From Streptomyces jeddahensis (GTDB lineage Bacteria > Actinomycetota > Actinomycetes > Streptomycetales > Streptomycetaceae): 64,000 nucleotides of DNA. Location: assembly GCF_001642995.1 (NCBI RefSeq), contig NZ_LOHS01000094.1, forward strand, positions 1 to 64,000. The letters are read 5' to 3'. Position numbers and translations under genes: made by a program. Of the stretch, positions 1 to 7,561 are shown piece by piece. Under the pieces are notes generated by a model that was given only the letters and a program-made list of their open reading frames with translations, ran no database searches and was not told the DNA's origin. Each line of letters starts with the position of its first letter. Position 1 is the first letter of the stretch.

Positions 1-238
1 CCTTCTTGTCGTAGTCCTTCTTGTCCTCGTCTCTCTTGCCGTAGTCGTCCTTCTTGTCCTCGTCCTTGCCGTAGTCGTCCTTCTTGTCGTCCTTCTTGTC
101 GTAGTCGTCGTCGCCATAGGAGGAGGCGGTGTGCGACGTCCAGAGCTCGGCCACGGTGACGGCATTCGCGGCGGGAGCGGCGATCGCGAGGGCCGCGGTG
201 ACTGCGGCCGAGGCGAACAGGGTGCGGGTAATTCGCAT
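1..238 (-). CDS. Secreted Asp/Lys/Tyr-rich repeat protein, 5' part only
   Basis: The gene runs leftward off the window, and only its first 79 codons are visible. The ATG at 238 follows AAAGGAA (about 8 nt spacing), a good ribosome site. The product opens with a Sec signal peptide: MRITRTLF, a hydrophobic Ala-rich core, and probable cleavage after AANA near residue 26. After a short linker it becomes a low-complexity tract of DDYGKDEDKKDDYGK type, with two near copies of the unit DDYGK(R)DEDKK. It is highly charged and probably unfolded outside the cell. I do not recognise a family; a metal- or wall-binding role is only a guess. The repeat is also visible in the DNA as gtagtcgtccttcttgtcc units. 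Confidence 0.75.
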   Translation of the reverse strand, partial: MRITRTLFASAAVTAALAIAAPAANAVTVAELWTSHTASSYGDDDYDKKDDKKDDYGKDEDKKDDYGKRDEDKKDYDKK

Positions 239-591
239 GGGGAGAGATTCCTTTCGCCACGACTGCGACGGCCGACCCGGCGCCGGCTCTTCGGATCGCA
301 GTAGCGACGTGATCACCCTCAGCGGGATTGCGGCTCCGCACCACCGGAGAAGGCCGCATTTGAGCTACTAAGTGGGCCCATCGAGTGGTTGAGGCGGAAT
401 TATTACCCGCTTGGCAGCACGTAGCGGCCCCTGATGCGTCATCACGATGGGGTAAGGGGGTACGTGCCGCCGTCCGTGGCTGACGAGCCGTCCGCTGTCC
501 CCCGTCCGGTCGAGCGTGCCGGTCTTCCGGCCGCTCCTGACCGCCTGTCAGCCGTCGGTCCGGGTCTCGTCCGGACCGGCTCCGCCGAGCC
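239..591. other. Intergenic, no gene seen
   Basis: This gap of about 350 bp separates two minus-strand genes. It contains the leader of the secreted repeat protein (ribosome site just right of 238). A locally A/T-richer patch near 395-410 (ggaattatta) could belong to a promoter. I see no convincing open frame, tRNA or hairpin terminator. Confidence 0.5.
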
Positions 592-1803
592 CTACGACGG
601 GAGCGCCTGAGGTGGTCGCCACTCGAGGAGCAGGATCGTCGCGTCGTCGCGCAGGCGGTTGTCCTGGGCGTCCAGGATCCCGTGGATGAGGTGGCGCAGG
701 GTCTCCGGGGCGGGTTCGCCCGCCGCGGTGGCGCGGATGATGGAGTCGGCGAAGCGATCGAGGCCGAACTCCGCTCCGGCCTGGGTGCGGGCCTCGGTGA
801 CGCCGTCGGTGTAGAGCAGGACGCGGTCGCCGGGCTCGAGGTCGATCTCGTGTACCTGGCGGGGCGCGTCCAGGAATGCGGCGGGGAGGCCCATGGGCGG
901 GTCGGCGGGGCGTTCCAGGGCCCCGTGCACCAGGCGCTCGTTGCGGATGAGCAGCGGCTGCGGGTGCCCGCAGTTGCACCAGCGCAGGGCGCCGCTCATG
1001 AGGTCGAGCTGGGTGAGGACGCCCGTGCAGAACTGGTCGGGAAGCCACTCGGCGAGCGTGCGGTCGACGGTCTCCACCAGCTCGGGAAGGTCGGCGCCAG
1101 TCCGGCGGCCGTTGCGGCAGGCCGCCAGGGTGACGGCCGTGGTGAGGCCCGATGCCATGTTGTGGCCCATGGCGTCCAGGATCGCGGCGTGCAGGGTCGT
1201 CTCGCTGAGCGCGTGGTCGAAGGCGTCGCCGCCTATCTCGTAGGCGGGTTCGAGCACGGCGGTGGATATGGCGTGGACGTTGCCTATGGTGCGGGGCGGC
1301 ATCACGGCCCTCAGCAGCTCGGCGGGCAGCTGCATGGGCTCGATGCGGGTCCGCTGCACCAAGCTGTCCCGGTACGCCCGCCGGGAGGTGATCATCATCG
1401 CGAAGAGGGCGGCGAGGGCCCGGCAGTGCCGCAGCCGCTCCGCGTCCAGGGACATGGTGTACGTCGCGAGCACGCCGAGCCGCTCGGCGCCGTCCACCAT
1501 CGGCAGCCACACGGTCACGCCGCCCGTGGAGGACTCCTCCACGCGCAGCGAAAGCGTGCGGTACGACCATCCGGCGAGCGATGCGTCGATCGGGAGAGCC
1601 GGCGACACGTCCGTCAGGGATATCAGGTGCCGCTGCTGCACATCCGCGAGATAGACCACGGCCCGGTCCAGGCCGACGGCCGTGGCGCACCGGCTGACGG
1701 CCGTGGACAGGTCCAGGGCCGCGTTCCGGGGATCGGCGAGGAACTCCTCCAGAAGCCTCTCCCCGGCCACTGATGCCGGCACGTCGTCTCCCATGTCTCC
1801 CAC
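592..1803 (-). CDS. GAF-domain PP2C/SpoIIE-type protein phosphatase
   Basis: 403 aa. Residues about 15-140 look like a GAF sensor domain. Residues about 165-395 are a SpoIIE-type PP2C phosphatase, with metal-binding Asp in GGDAFD (191-196) and DAMGH (210-214), followed by CNCGHPQPLL and GDRVLLYTDGVTEAR. Such enzymes dephosphorylate Ser/Thr, typically on anti-sigma antagonists in partner-switching control of sigma factors. No anti-sigma factor or antagonist gene lies next to it, so the target is unknown. The N-terminus could also be the second Met (MGDDVP, 9 nt downstream). It is transcribed in the same direction as the paa genes but lies about 210 bp beyond paaE, so it is probably a separate unit. 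Confidence 0.88.
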   Translation of the reverse strand: MGDMGDDVPASVAGERLLEEFLADPRNAALDLSTAVSRCATAVGLDRAVVYLADVQQRHLISLTDVSPALPIDASLAGWSYRTLSLRVEESSTGGVTVWLPMVDGAERLGVLATYTMSLDAERLRHCRALAALFAMMITSRRAYRDSLVQRTRIEPMQLPAELLRAVMPPRTIGNVHAISTAVLEPAYEIGGDAFDHALSETTLHAAILDAMGHNMASGLTTAVTLAACRNGRRTGADLPELVETVDRTLAEWLPDQFCTGVLTQLDLMSGALRWCNCGHPQPLLIRNERLVHGALERPADPPMGLPAAFLDAPRQVHEIDLEPGDRVLLYTDGVTEARTQAGAEFGLDRFADSIIRATAAGEPAPETLRHLIHGILDAQDNRLRDDATILLLEWRPPQALPS

Positions 1804-1993
1804 CTGCAGGTACGCCAGACGTCACGCGGCCTGTCGGTCTGGTCCGTCCGTCTGTCCAGGTCCGCGACATCAGCAGTCTCACACCGGTGCCGTACTTCCG
1901 CTCGGTGACCCGGCAGGGGTGGGAACCGGCCGGTCCCCGCCCCGCGACGCTCTGTCAGCCGCGCCTCGGCGTGCGCTGCGCCCGGCCGCGTCT

Positions 1994-2033
1994 CAGCTGC
2001 CGAAGTCGACGGTCAGCTGTCGAAGTCGACGGT
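1994..2033. repeat. 20-bp tandem duplication across the paaE stop
   Basis: Two adjacent 20-bp copies (1994-2013 and 2014-2033) of cagctgycgaagtcgacggt differ at one base. The right copy encodes the last codons of paaE. The left copy would re-encode the same LTVDF(G/D)S tail in another frame just past the stop. Confidence 0.9.
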
Positions 2034-3125
2034 CAGCTCGTCGGAGACCGGGAACGACTGGCAGGTCAGGACGTACCCGGCGTCGACCTCGGCGGGTTCG
2101 AGGGCGAAGTTGCGGCGCATGTCCGCCTTGCCTTCGGTCACCAGCGCGCGGCAGGTGCCGCAGACCCCGCCCTTGCAGGCGAAGGGCAGGTCGGGGCGGG
2201 TGCGCTGGGCGCCGTCGAGGATGGTGTGCTCGCGGGAGAGCGCGGCCGTGGTGGAGCGCCCGTCGAGGGTGATGGTCACCTGGCTGACGGGCCCTTCGAC
2301 CGCCGCGTCCTCGTGGCGCACCGGCTGCACGGGCTCGTCGTCGGCGTAGAACAGCTCCTGGTGGACGCGGTCGCCGGGGACTCCGAGGCCGGCGAGGACC
2401 CGCTGGGCGTCCCTGACCATGCCGTGCGGGCCGCACAGCCACCAGTGGTCGGTGTCGTCGATGTCGACGAGGGCGTCGATCAGGGTGGCGAGGCGGTCGG
2501 CGTCGAGGCGTCCGGTCAGGATGTCGGCCTCGCGGGGCTCGCGGGAGAGGACATGGGCGAGCTGGAAGCGGGCCGGATAGAGGTCCTTGAGGTCGGCGAG
2601 CTCGTCGGCGAACATCACCGTGTCGGTGCGCCGGTTGCCGTAGAAGAGCGTGACCTGGGAAGTGTCGTCGGCGGCGAGGACGGACTCGGCGATGGAGAGC
2701 ATGGGCGTGATGCCGGACCCGGCCGCGATCAGGACGTGGTGACCTGAGCGGGTGAGGTCGGGCGTGAACGCGCCCGTCGGCCCCATCACCTCGACGGTGT
2801 CGCCGGGCCGTACGTCGTGCACGAGCCACGACGAGAACAGCCCGCCCGGCACGACGCGTACGCCGATGCGGGGCGTCGACCCGGCCGGGGAGCAGATCGA
2901 GTACGAGCGGCGTTCGTCGCGGCCGTCGACCTCGCGCCGCAGCGTGAGGGCCTGGCCGGGCGCGAAGGCGAACTCCTCGGCGAGCTCGGCGGGGACGTCG
3001 AAGCTGACGGCGGCTGCGTCCTCGCACAGGGGCTGGACGGCGGCGACCCGCAGGCGGTGGAAGGCCGGGCGGCGGCGGGCGTGCGCCGGCCGGGCAGGCG
3101 GGGCCGGGGCCGTCGTGTCGTGCAT
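2013..3125 (-). CDS. paaE: Phenylacetyl-CoA epoxidase reductase subunit PaaE
   Basis: 370 aa. It passes electrons from NADPH through FAD and a 2Fe-2S centre to the di-iron oxygenase PaaABC, which epoxidises the ring of phenylacetyl-CoA. An FAD-binding ferredoxin-reductase domain carries RRSYSICSPAG, followed by an NAD-binding domain (VLIAAGSGITPMLS). A C-terminal plant-type 2Fe-2S domain has the CKGGVCGTC motif and a distal Cys in LTCQSFP. The ATG at 3125 overlaps the paaD stop by one base (TGATG), which indicates translational coupling. Its 3' end is duplicated in tandem (1994-2033). Confidence 0.95.
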   Translation of the reverse strand: MHDTTAPAPPARPAHARRRPAFHRLRVAAVQPLCEDAAAVSFDVPAELAEEFAFAPGQALTLRREVDGRDERRSYSICSPAGSTPRIGVRVVPGGLFSSWLVHDVRPGDTVEVMGPTGAFTPDLTRSGHHVLIAAGSGITPMLSIAESVLAADDTSQVTLFYGNRRTDTVMFADELADLKDLYPARFQLAHVLSREPREADILTGRLDADRLATLIDALVDIDDTDHWWLCGPHGMVRDAQRVLAGLGVPGDRVHQELFYADDEPVQPVRHEDAAVEGPVSQVTITLDGRSTTAALSREHTILDGAQRTRPDLPFACKGGVCGTCRALVTEGKADMRRNFALEPAEVDAGYVLTCQSFPVSDELTVDFDS

Positions 3126-3664
3126 CAGATCTCCTTGACGTACTCGAACGGCTCCCGGCAGGAGCGGCAGCGCCACAGGGCCTTGCAGGAGGTGGCGGCG
3201 AAGCGGGAGGTCTCCTCCGTGTCCGCCGAGCCGCAGCGCGGGCAGGTGACGGACCGTCGGGTGGCCGACAGTTCGAGCGGAACGGGGCCGGTGGAGCGGC
3301 GGGGTGCGGCGCCGGGGGGCGCGATGCCGTGTTCGGCGAGCTTGCGGCGGCCCGCGGGGGTGATCCAGTCGCTGGTCCACGGCGGGTCCAGGACGGTACG
3401 GATCTCGACCCGGTCGAATCCGGCCTGCCGCAACCGCGCGGCCACGCCGGCGCGCATCTCGGCCATCGCCGGGCAGCCGGAGTAGGTGGGCGTGAGACCG
3501 GCGACCACCGTGCCGTCCTCGGTGATCTCGACCCCCCGCAGAACGCCGAGGTCGGCCAGGGTGAGCATGGGCAGCTCGGGGTCCGGCACCTGCTCGGCGA
3601 TGCGCCGGGCCCGCCGTGCCTCGGCCGACACGGTGGTCACCATGTCCCCTCCGGTGGTCACCAT
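3125..3664 (-). CDS. paaD: Phenylacetyl-CoA epoxidase assembly factor PaaD
   Basis: 179 aa from the upstream ATG or 172 aa from a second in-frame ATG at 3643. It has an N-terminal MIP18/DUF59-type domain (VPDPELPMLTLADLG, then YSGCPAMAEM) and a C-terminal Cys cluster (CPRCGS, CKALWRCRSC) likely to bind zinc or Fe-S. PaaD is required for epoxidase maturation and is thought to act in Fe-S delivery. A perfect 21-bp duplication repeats GGAGGGGAC plus ATG, so two equivalent starts exist seven codons apart. From the outer start the gene overlaps the paaC stop by 7 nt; from the inner start it leaves a 14-nt gap. Confidence 0.93.
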   Translation of the reverse strand: MVTTGGDMVTTVSAEARRARRIAEQVPDPELPMLTLADLGVLRGVEITEDGTVVAGLTPTYSGCPAMAEMRAGVAARLRQAGFDRVEIRTVLDPPWTSDWITPAGRRKLAEHGIAPPGAAPRRSTGPVPLELSATRRSVTCPRCGSADTEETSRFAATSCKALWRCRSCREPFEYVKEI

Positions 3665-3673
3665 GTCCCCTCC
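3632..3673. repeat. Perfect 21-bp duplication of the paaD ribosome site and start codon
   Basis: The copies at 3632-3652 and 3653-3673 are identical (ggtggtcaccatgtcccctcc on plus). On the minus strand each carries GGAGGGGACATG, so both ribosome site and start codon are doubled. Because 21 is a multiple of three, the two starts are in frame. Confidence 0.95.
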
Positions 3674-4485
3674 GGGTGGGCGCGGGCCAAACTCTGGAGT
3701 TCGACCAGCAGCGGGGCCAGGTGTTCGGTGTGGTCGCCGTCGCGGCCGGCGCCGGGCAGGGGCCGGTACACCGGCATGGGAAGTCCGGCCGCCTCCGTGA
3801 CCTGGCGCAGGACGGCGACGACCTCGTCGCGCACGTCGTACGCCGTGAACAACTCACCGATGTACGGGGCGACCTGCTCCAGGGCCCTGCGCATCCGCCG
3901 GTGCGACTCCTCGGTGCCGTCGCCCAGGCGGACGGCCCACTCCGCCGCGTACTGCCGGTGGTACGCCAGTTCCTTGACGCCCTTGGCCGCGATCGCCGCG
4001 AGGACGGGGTCGGGCGAGGCCGTGAGCTGCGCGAAGTGTGCAAGCCGCCAGCTGGAGAGCACCAGCAGCCGGGTGACGGAGAACGCGAAGTCACCGCACG
4101 GCAGTTCGGCAAGGCGGACGTTGCGGAAATCGCCGGGGTCACGGAAGTAGGCGTACGCGTCCTCGCCGCGCCCGGTGCCGTCCACCTGCCCGCAGCGTGC
4201 GTACAGCAGGCGGGCCTGGCCGAGCAGATCGAGCCCGATGTTGGCCAGCGCCACCTCCTCCTCAAGCTCGGGGGCACGCGTGCACCACTCGGCCAGCCGC
4301 TGCGCGCTGACCAGCGCGTCGTCGCCCAGCGCCAGGCAGCACGCGGCCAGTCCGGCGGCGTCGACACCCTCGGGCACGGTGGTGTCCACGCCGTGCAGGG
4401 GGTCCTCGAAACCGGTCCCGTACGCCCAGCGGGCGTCGTCCTCGTGTCCCTCGGCGAGGGTCATGTAGACGTGATCGTCACTCAT
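3658..4485 (-). CDS. paaC: Phenylacetyl-CoA epoxidase structural subunit PaaC
   Basis: 275 aa, normal for PaaC. It is the ferritin-like, catalytically inactive partner of PaaA that scaffolds the di-iron epoxidase. Typical sequence includes ELEEEVALANIGLDLLGQAR and AYFRDPGDFRNVRLAELP. The ATG at 4485 follows GAGGAGCAGGC. The gene sits 18 nt after paaB. The order paaA-B-C-D-E on one strand with short gaps or overlaps marks one transcript. Confidence 0.95.
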   Translation of the reverse strand: MSDDHVYMTLAEGHEDDARWAYGTGFEDPLHGVDTTVPEGVDAAGLAACCLALGDDALVSAQRLAEWCTRAPELEEEVALANIGLDLLGQARLLYARCGQVDGTGRGEDAYAYFRDPGDFRNVRLAELPCGDFAFSVTRLLVLSSWRLAHFAQLTASPDPVLAAIAAKGVKELAYHRQYAAEWAVRLGDGTEESHRRMRRALEQVAPYIGELFTAYDVRDEVVAVLRQVTEAAGLPMPVYRPLPGAGRDGDHTEHLAPLLVELQSLARAHPEGTW

Positions 4486-4503
4486 GCCTGCTCCTCGATG
4501 GGA

Positions 4504-4800
4504 CTAGATGTGCGGGACGTCGTCGGGGATGTCGTAGAAGGTCGGGTGGCGGTAGACCTTGTCGGCGCTGGGTGCGAAGAACGGGTCCTTCTCGTCGCGT
4601 GTGGAGGCGGCGATGTGCTCGGAGCGCACCACCCAGATCGAGACCCCCTCGTTGCGCCGCGTGTACAGATCACGCGCGTGGGTGAGGGCCATCCGGTCGT
4701 CCGCGGCGTGCAGCGAGCCCACGTGGACGTGGTTCAGCCCGCGCTTGCCGCGCACGAACACCTCGTACAGCGGCCAGTCGCCCTTGACGGTGTCACTCAT
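4504..4800 (-). CDS. paaB: Phenylacetyl-CoA epoxidase subunit PaaB
   Basis: 98 aa, the usual short PaaB, containing WPLYEVFVRGKRGLNHVHVG and ending FYDIPDDVPHI. It is a small structural subunit of the epoxidase complex and bridges PaaAC units. The start was set at the ATG at 4800, which overlaps the paaA stop by 4 nt (ATGA), rather than at longer upstream in-frame positions that run back through paaA. Confidence 0.94.
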   Translation of the reverse strand: MSDTVKGDWPLYEVFVRGKRGLNHVHVGSLHAADDRMALTHARDLYTRRNEGVSIWVVRSEHIAASTRDEKDPFFAPSADKVYRHPTFYDIPDDVPHI

Positions 4801-5825
4801 GCCGCCGCCCCCTTCCGGGCTCGCTCGCTCTGCTTGGCCTGCTTGGCCGCGTACGCGCTCGCCGCCTCCCGCACCCACGCGCCCTCCTCGTGGGCCGTCC
4901 GGCGCCGCTCCATCCGCTGGGCGTTGCACGGTCCGTCACCGGAGATCACCCGCTGCAGCTCTGACCAGTCCGGCGTGCCGAAGTCGTGGTGGCCGCGCTC
5001 GGCGTTCCACCGCAGCTCCGGGTCGGGCAGGGTCACGCCGAGCTTCTCGGCCTGCGGGACGGTCATGTCCACGAAGCGCTGCCGCAGCTCGTCGTTGCTG
5101 TGCCGCTTGATCTTCCACGCCATGGACTGCGCCGAGTTGGGCGAGGCGTCGTCCGGCGGGCCGAACATCATCAGCGACGGCCACCACCAGCGGTCCACCG
5201 CGTCCTGCACCATCTCCCGCTGCGCGTCGGTGCCGCGCATCATCGTCATCAGCAGCTCGTAACCCTGCCGCTGATGAAACGACTCCTCCTTGCAGATCCG
5301 CACCATCGCCCGCGCATACGGCCCATAGGAGCTCCGGCACAGCGGCACCTGGTTGCAGATCGCCGCGCCGTCCACGAACCAGCCGATCACACCGACGTCC
5401 GCGAAGGACAGCGTCGGGTAGTTGAAGATCGACGAGTACTTCTGCCGTCCCTCGATCAGCCGCTGCGTGAGGTCCGCGCGGTCCGCGCCCAGGGTCTCCG
5501 CCGCCGAGTACAGGTACAGCCCGTGCCCCGCCTCGTCCTGGACCTTCGCGAACAGGATCGCCTTGCGGCGCAGCGACGGCGCCTTCATGATCCACTCGCC
5601 CTCCGGCTGCATACCGATGATCTCCGAGTGGGCATGCTGCGCGATCTGCCTGATCAGCGTCCTGCGGTAGCCGTCGGGCATCCAGTCCCGCGGCTCGATC
5701 CGCTGGTCCCTCGCGATCGTCGCGTCGAAGTGCTGCTCGAGGTCCTGCTCATCGGGTCCCTCCGGGCGGGGGCCGGCGGGGCCCGCGGCGGACGAGGTCG
5801 ATGAGGCGGAGTCTGACGTGGTCAT
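4797..5825 (-). CDS. paaA: Phenylacetyl-CoA epoxidase catalytic subunit PaaA
   Basis: 342 aa from the ATG at 5825; a GTG at 5831 would add two residues. This is the di-iron catalytic subunit that inserts oxygen into the phenylacetyl-CoA ring to give the 1,2-epoxide. Iron-ligand regions of the ferritin-like fold are visible: KVQDEAGHGLYLYSAAE and CKEESFHQRQGYELL. About 40 residues of Ser/Pro/Gly-rich linker precede the fold. It is first in the operon. No paaK, paaG, paaZ or paaR lies in this window, so the rest of the pathway must be elsewhere. Confidence 0.95.
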   Translation of the reverse strand: MTTSDSASSTSSAAGPAGPRPEGPDEQDLEQHFDATIARDQRIEPRDWMPDGYRRTLIRQIAQHAHSEIIGMQPEGEWIMKAPSLRRKAILFAKVQDEAGHGLYLYSAAETLGADRADLTQRLIEGRQKYSSIFNYPTLSFADVGVIGWFVDGAAICNQVPLCRSSYGPYARAMVRICKEESFHQRQGYELLMTMMRGTDAQREMVQDAVDRWWWPSLMMFGPPDDASPNSAQSMAWKIKRHSNDELRQRFVDMTVPQAEKLGVTLPDPELRWNAERGHHDFGTPDWSELQRVISGDGPCNAQRMERRRTAHEEGAWVREAASAYAAKQAKQSERARKGAAA

Positions 5826-5831
5826 CGGCAC

Positions 5832-6223
5832 CCGCTTCTGGCTCTCTCAACAAACCGACCGTTCGTTCGGTTCATGGTTCCAGTGTGCCGAGTTTTTCCT
5901 CGCCGGACAAGCCCGGCGGGGCGCGGGCGCCCAAGGCGGCGGATTAAGCCCCGGGGCGCCCGGGGCCGCCGACCACCTCCCGGCCGGCGGCCCCGTTCCC
6001 GCACCCGCACCCGCACCCGCACCCGCCACGAGGCGAGCCCACTGCGGCATCGGACCACACCTGATCTCACGTCAGGTTTCACATAAGCCCCGCAACTCCT
6101 ACGCGCACTCCCCCAACACCCAGACCTCCTTGGGCGTTTGACGCTGACTTGGTCACGACAAGAACACCTTGAGCGCGAACCCCCACTTGAGCGCCACCGG
6201 TCAATGAAAGGTCTGGTGTTCCT
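5832..6223. other. Divergent intergenic region paaA / subtilisin
   Basis: About 390 bp between divergent genes. Besides the PaaR-like site it contains a G/C-rich palindromic patch near 5949-5967 and a hexamer run (gcaccc, four perfect units at 6001-6024). An A/C-rich stretch leads to the subtilisin ribosome site (gaaaggtc near 6206). No gene was seen. Confidence 0.5.
5854..5875. promoter_or_regulatory. PaaR-like operator upstream of paaA
   Basis: Positions 5858-5871 read ACCGTTCGTTCGGT, a match to the core ACCG-N2-CG-N2-CGGT that I recall for the TetR-family repressor PaaR of Corynebacterium. It sits about 30 bp upstream of the paaA start, where a repressor would cover the promoter. The outer flanks match only in part. 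The repressor gene is not adjacent. Confidence 0.6.
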
Positions 6224-7435
6224 ATGAGAGCAACCGTCCGTCGGCTCGGGGCCCTTCTGCCCGCCGCCATGCTGCTCGCAGCCGGATTGCAGTTCACCGC
6301 CTCTCCCGCGCACAGCGCGCCCCTCGCCGACCTGCGTCTCGCTCCCGAGGCGACGGCCGTCCCGAACAGCTGGATCGTCGTCCTCAAGGACGGCTCGACC
6401 ACCAAGGCGGCGACGCCCGCCACGGCCAGGAACCTCGCCGCCGAGTACGACGGCATCCTGGGCCGCGTCTACAGCAGCGCCCTCAAGGGGTTCTCCGCCG
6501 AACTGACGAAGAGCGAGGCGGCCGAGCTCGCCCGAGACCCCAAGGTCGCGTACGTCCAGCAGAACCAGGTCCTGCGCATCAACGACACCCAGTCCAACGC
6601 GACCTGGGGCATCGACCGCGTCGACCAGCGGAATCTGCCGCTGAGCAAGACCTACACGTACAACACGACCGCATCGAACGTCACCGCCTACATCATCGAC
6701 ACCGGGATCCGCACCTCGCACAGCGAGTTCGGCGGCCGTGCGAGCGTCGGCACCGACACGGTGGGCGGCGGCCAGAACGGTCAGGACTGCAACGGGCACG
6801 GCACGCATGTGGCGGGCACGGTGGGCGGCAAGACGTACGGCGTCGCGAAGGGCGTGAAGCTGGTCGCGGTGCGGGTGCTCGACTGCAACGGCTCCGGGAC
6901 CACGGCCGGCGTCGTGGCCGGCATCGACTGGGTCACCGCGAACGCCGTGAAGCCCGCCGTGGCGAACATGAGCCTGGGCGGCGGCGCGGACACGACGCTC
7001 GACAACGCCGTGAAGAGGTCCATAGCCTCCGGCGTCAGCTACTCGATCGCCGCGGGCAACGGCAACATCCTCGGCTGGCCGCAGAACGCCTGCAACTACT
7101 CCCCGGCCCGCGTCCCGGAGGCCATCACCGTCGGCGCCACCGACTCCTCCGACAGGCGGGCGTCGTTCTCCAACTACGGCACCTGCCTCGACCTGTTCGC
7201 CCCGGGCGTCAGCATCACGTCGGCGTGGGACGACAGCGACACGGCCACCAACACCATCAGCGGCACATCCATGGCGACGCCCCACACCGCTGGTGTCGCG
7301 GCCCTCTATCTGGCCACCCACCCGACCGCGTCCCCGGCGCAGGTACGCGACGCGCTGGTGAACGGCGCGACCACCGGCAAGGTGACGGACCCGCGCACCG
7401 GCTCGCCCAACAGGCTGCTCTACTCGCTGTTCTAG
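6224..7435 (+). CDS. Secreted S8 subtilisin-family serine protease
   Basis: 403 aa pre-pro-enzyme. The signal peptide is about 1-32 (cleavage near AHSA), followed by an I9-type propeptide/inhibitor (SWIVVLKDGST to VAYVQQNQ, about 49-116) and the S8 catalytic domain. The triad is Asp159 (AYIIDTGI), His192 (GHGTHVAGT) and Ser349 (SGTSMATPHTAG), with oxyanion Asn279 in AAGNGN. There is no C-terminal domain. It is a secreted broad-specificity protease of the type Streptomyces uses for nutrition and development. The start is the ATG at 6224 behind GAAAGG. The stop lies inside a 21-bp duplication. Confidence 0.95.
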   Translation: MRATVRRLGALLPAAMLLAAGLQFTASPAHSAPLADLRLAPEATAVPNSWIVVLKDGSTTKAATPATARNLAAEYDGILGRVYSSALKGFSAELTKSEAAELARDPKVAYVQQNQVLRINDTQSNATWGIDRVDQRNLPLSKTYTYNTTASNVTAYIIDTGIRTSHSEFGGRASVGTDTVGGGQNGQDCNGHGTHVAGTVGGKTYGVAKGVKLVAVRVLDCNGSGTTAGVVAGIDWVTANAVKPAVANMSLGGGADTTLDNAVKRSIASGVSYSIAAGNGNILGWPQNACNYSPARVPEAITVGATDSSDRRASFSNYGTCLDLFAPGVSITSAWDDSDTATNTISGTSMATPHTAGVAALYLATHPTASPAQVRDALVNGATTGKVTDPRTGSPNRLLYSLF

Positions 7436-7474
7436 AAGCCGCTGTTCCAGAGCTCTAGAAGCCGCTGTTCCAGA
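7431..7474. repeat. 21-bp duplication at the subtilisin stop
   Basis: Two identical 21-bp copies, 7431-7451 and 7454-7474 (tctagaagccgctgttccaga), are separated by 2 bp. The first includes the TAG stop of the protease. The 5'-flank gctgtt also recurs, so the duplication probably arose from the gene's own 3' end. Confidence 0.95.
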
Positions 7475-7488
7475 CCGGCCGAACCCAG

Positions 7489-7534
7489 GCACCCCACCGG
7501 CCGGGGCTCCTCAGAGTCCCGGCCGGTGGGGTGC
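7489..7534. terminator. Bidirectional hairpin terminator
   Basis: The arms 7489-7505 and 7518-7534 form a perfect 17-bp G/C-rich stem with a 12-nt loop. It stands between the convergent subtilisin and ABC-permease genes. There is no T-run, as is usual in Streptomyces. Confidence 0.85.
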
Positions 7535-7561
7535 CGACGGGAGGCCTAGGCCCCTGTCTTC

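Noticed and set aside
1..120. Regularly spaced repeats considered as a CRISPR array.
   Set aside because: They are in-frame codon repeats of a secreted protein, with no spacers and no cas genes.
548..1882. Long minus-strand open frame overlapping the PP2C phosphatase in another frame, and several plus-strand frames over the same region.
   Set aside because: Arg/Pro/Gly-rich translations without motifs, a by-product of G/C-rich codon bias; the phosphatase frame has the real domain motifs.
6001..6024. Perfect gcaccc hexamer run, first considered as a binding-site array or phase-variable repeat.
   Set aside because: Only four units in a non-coding gap with no gene frame affected; noted under the intergenic entry only.
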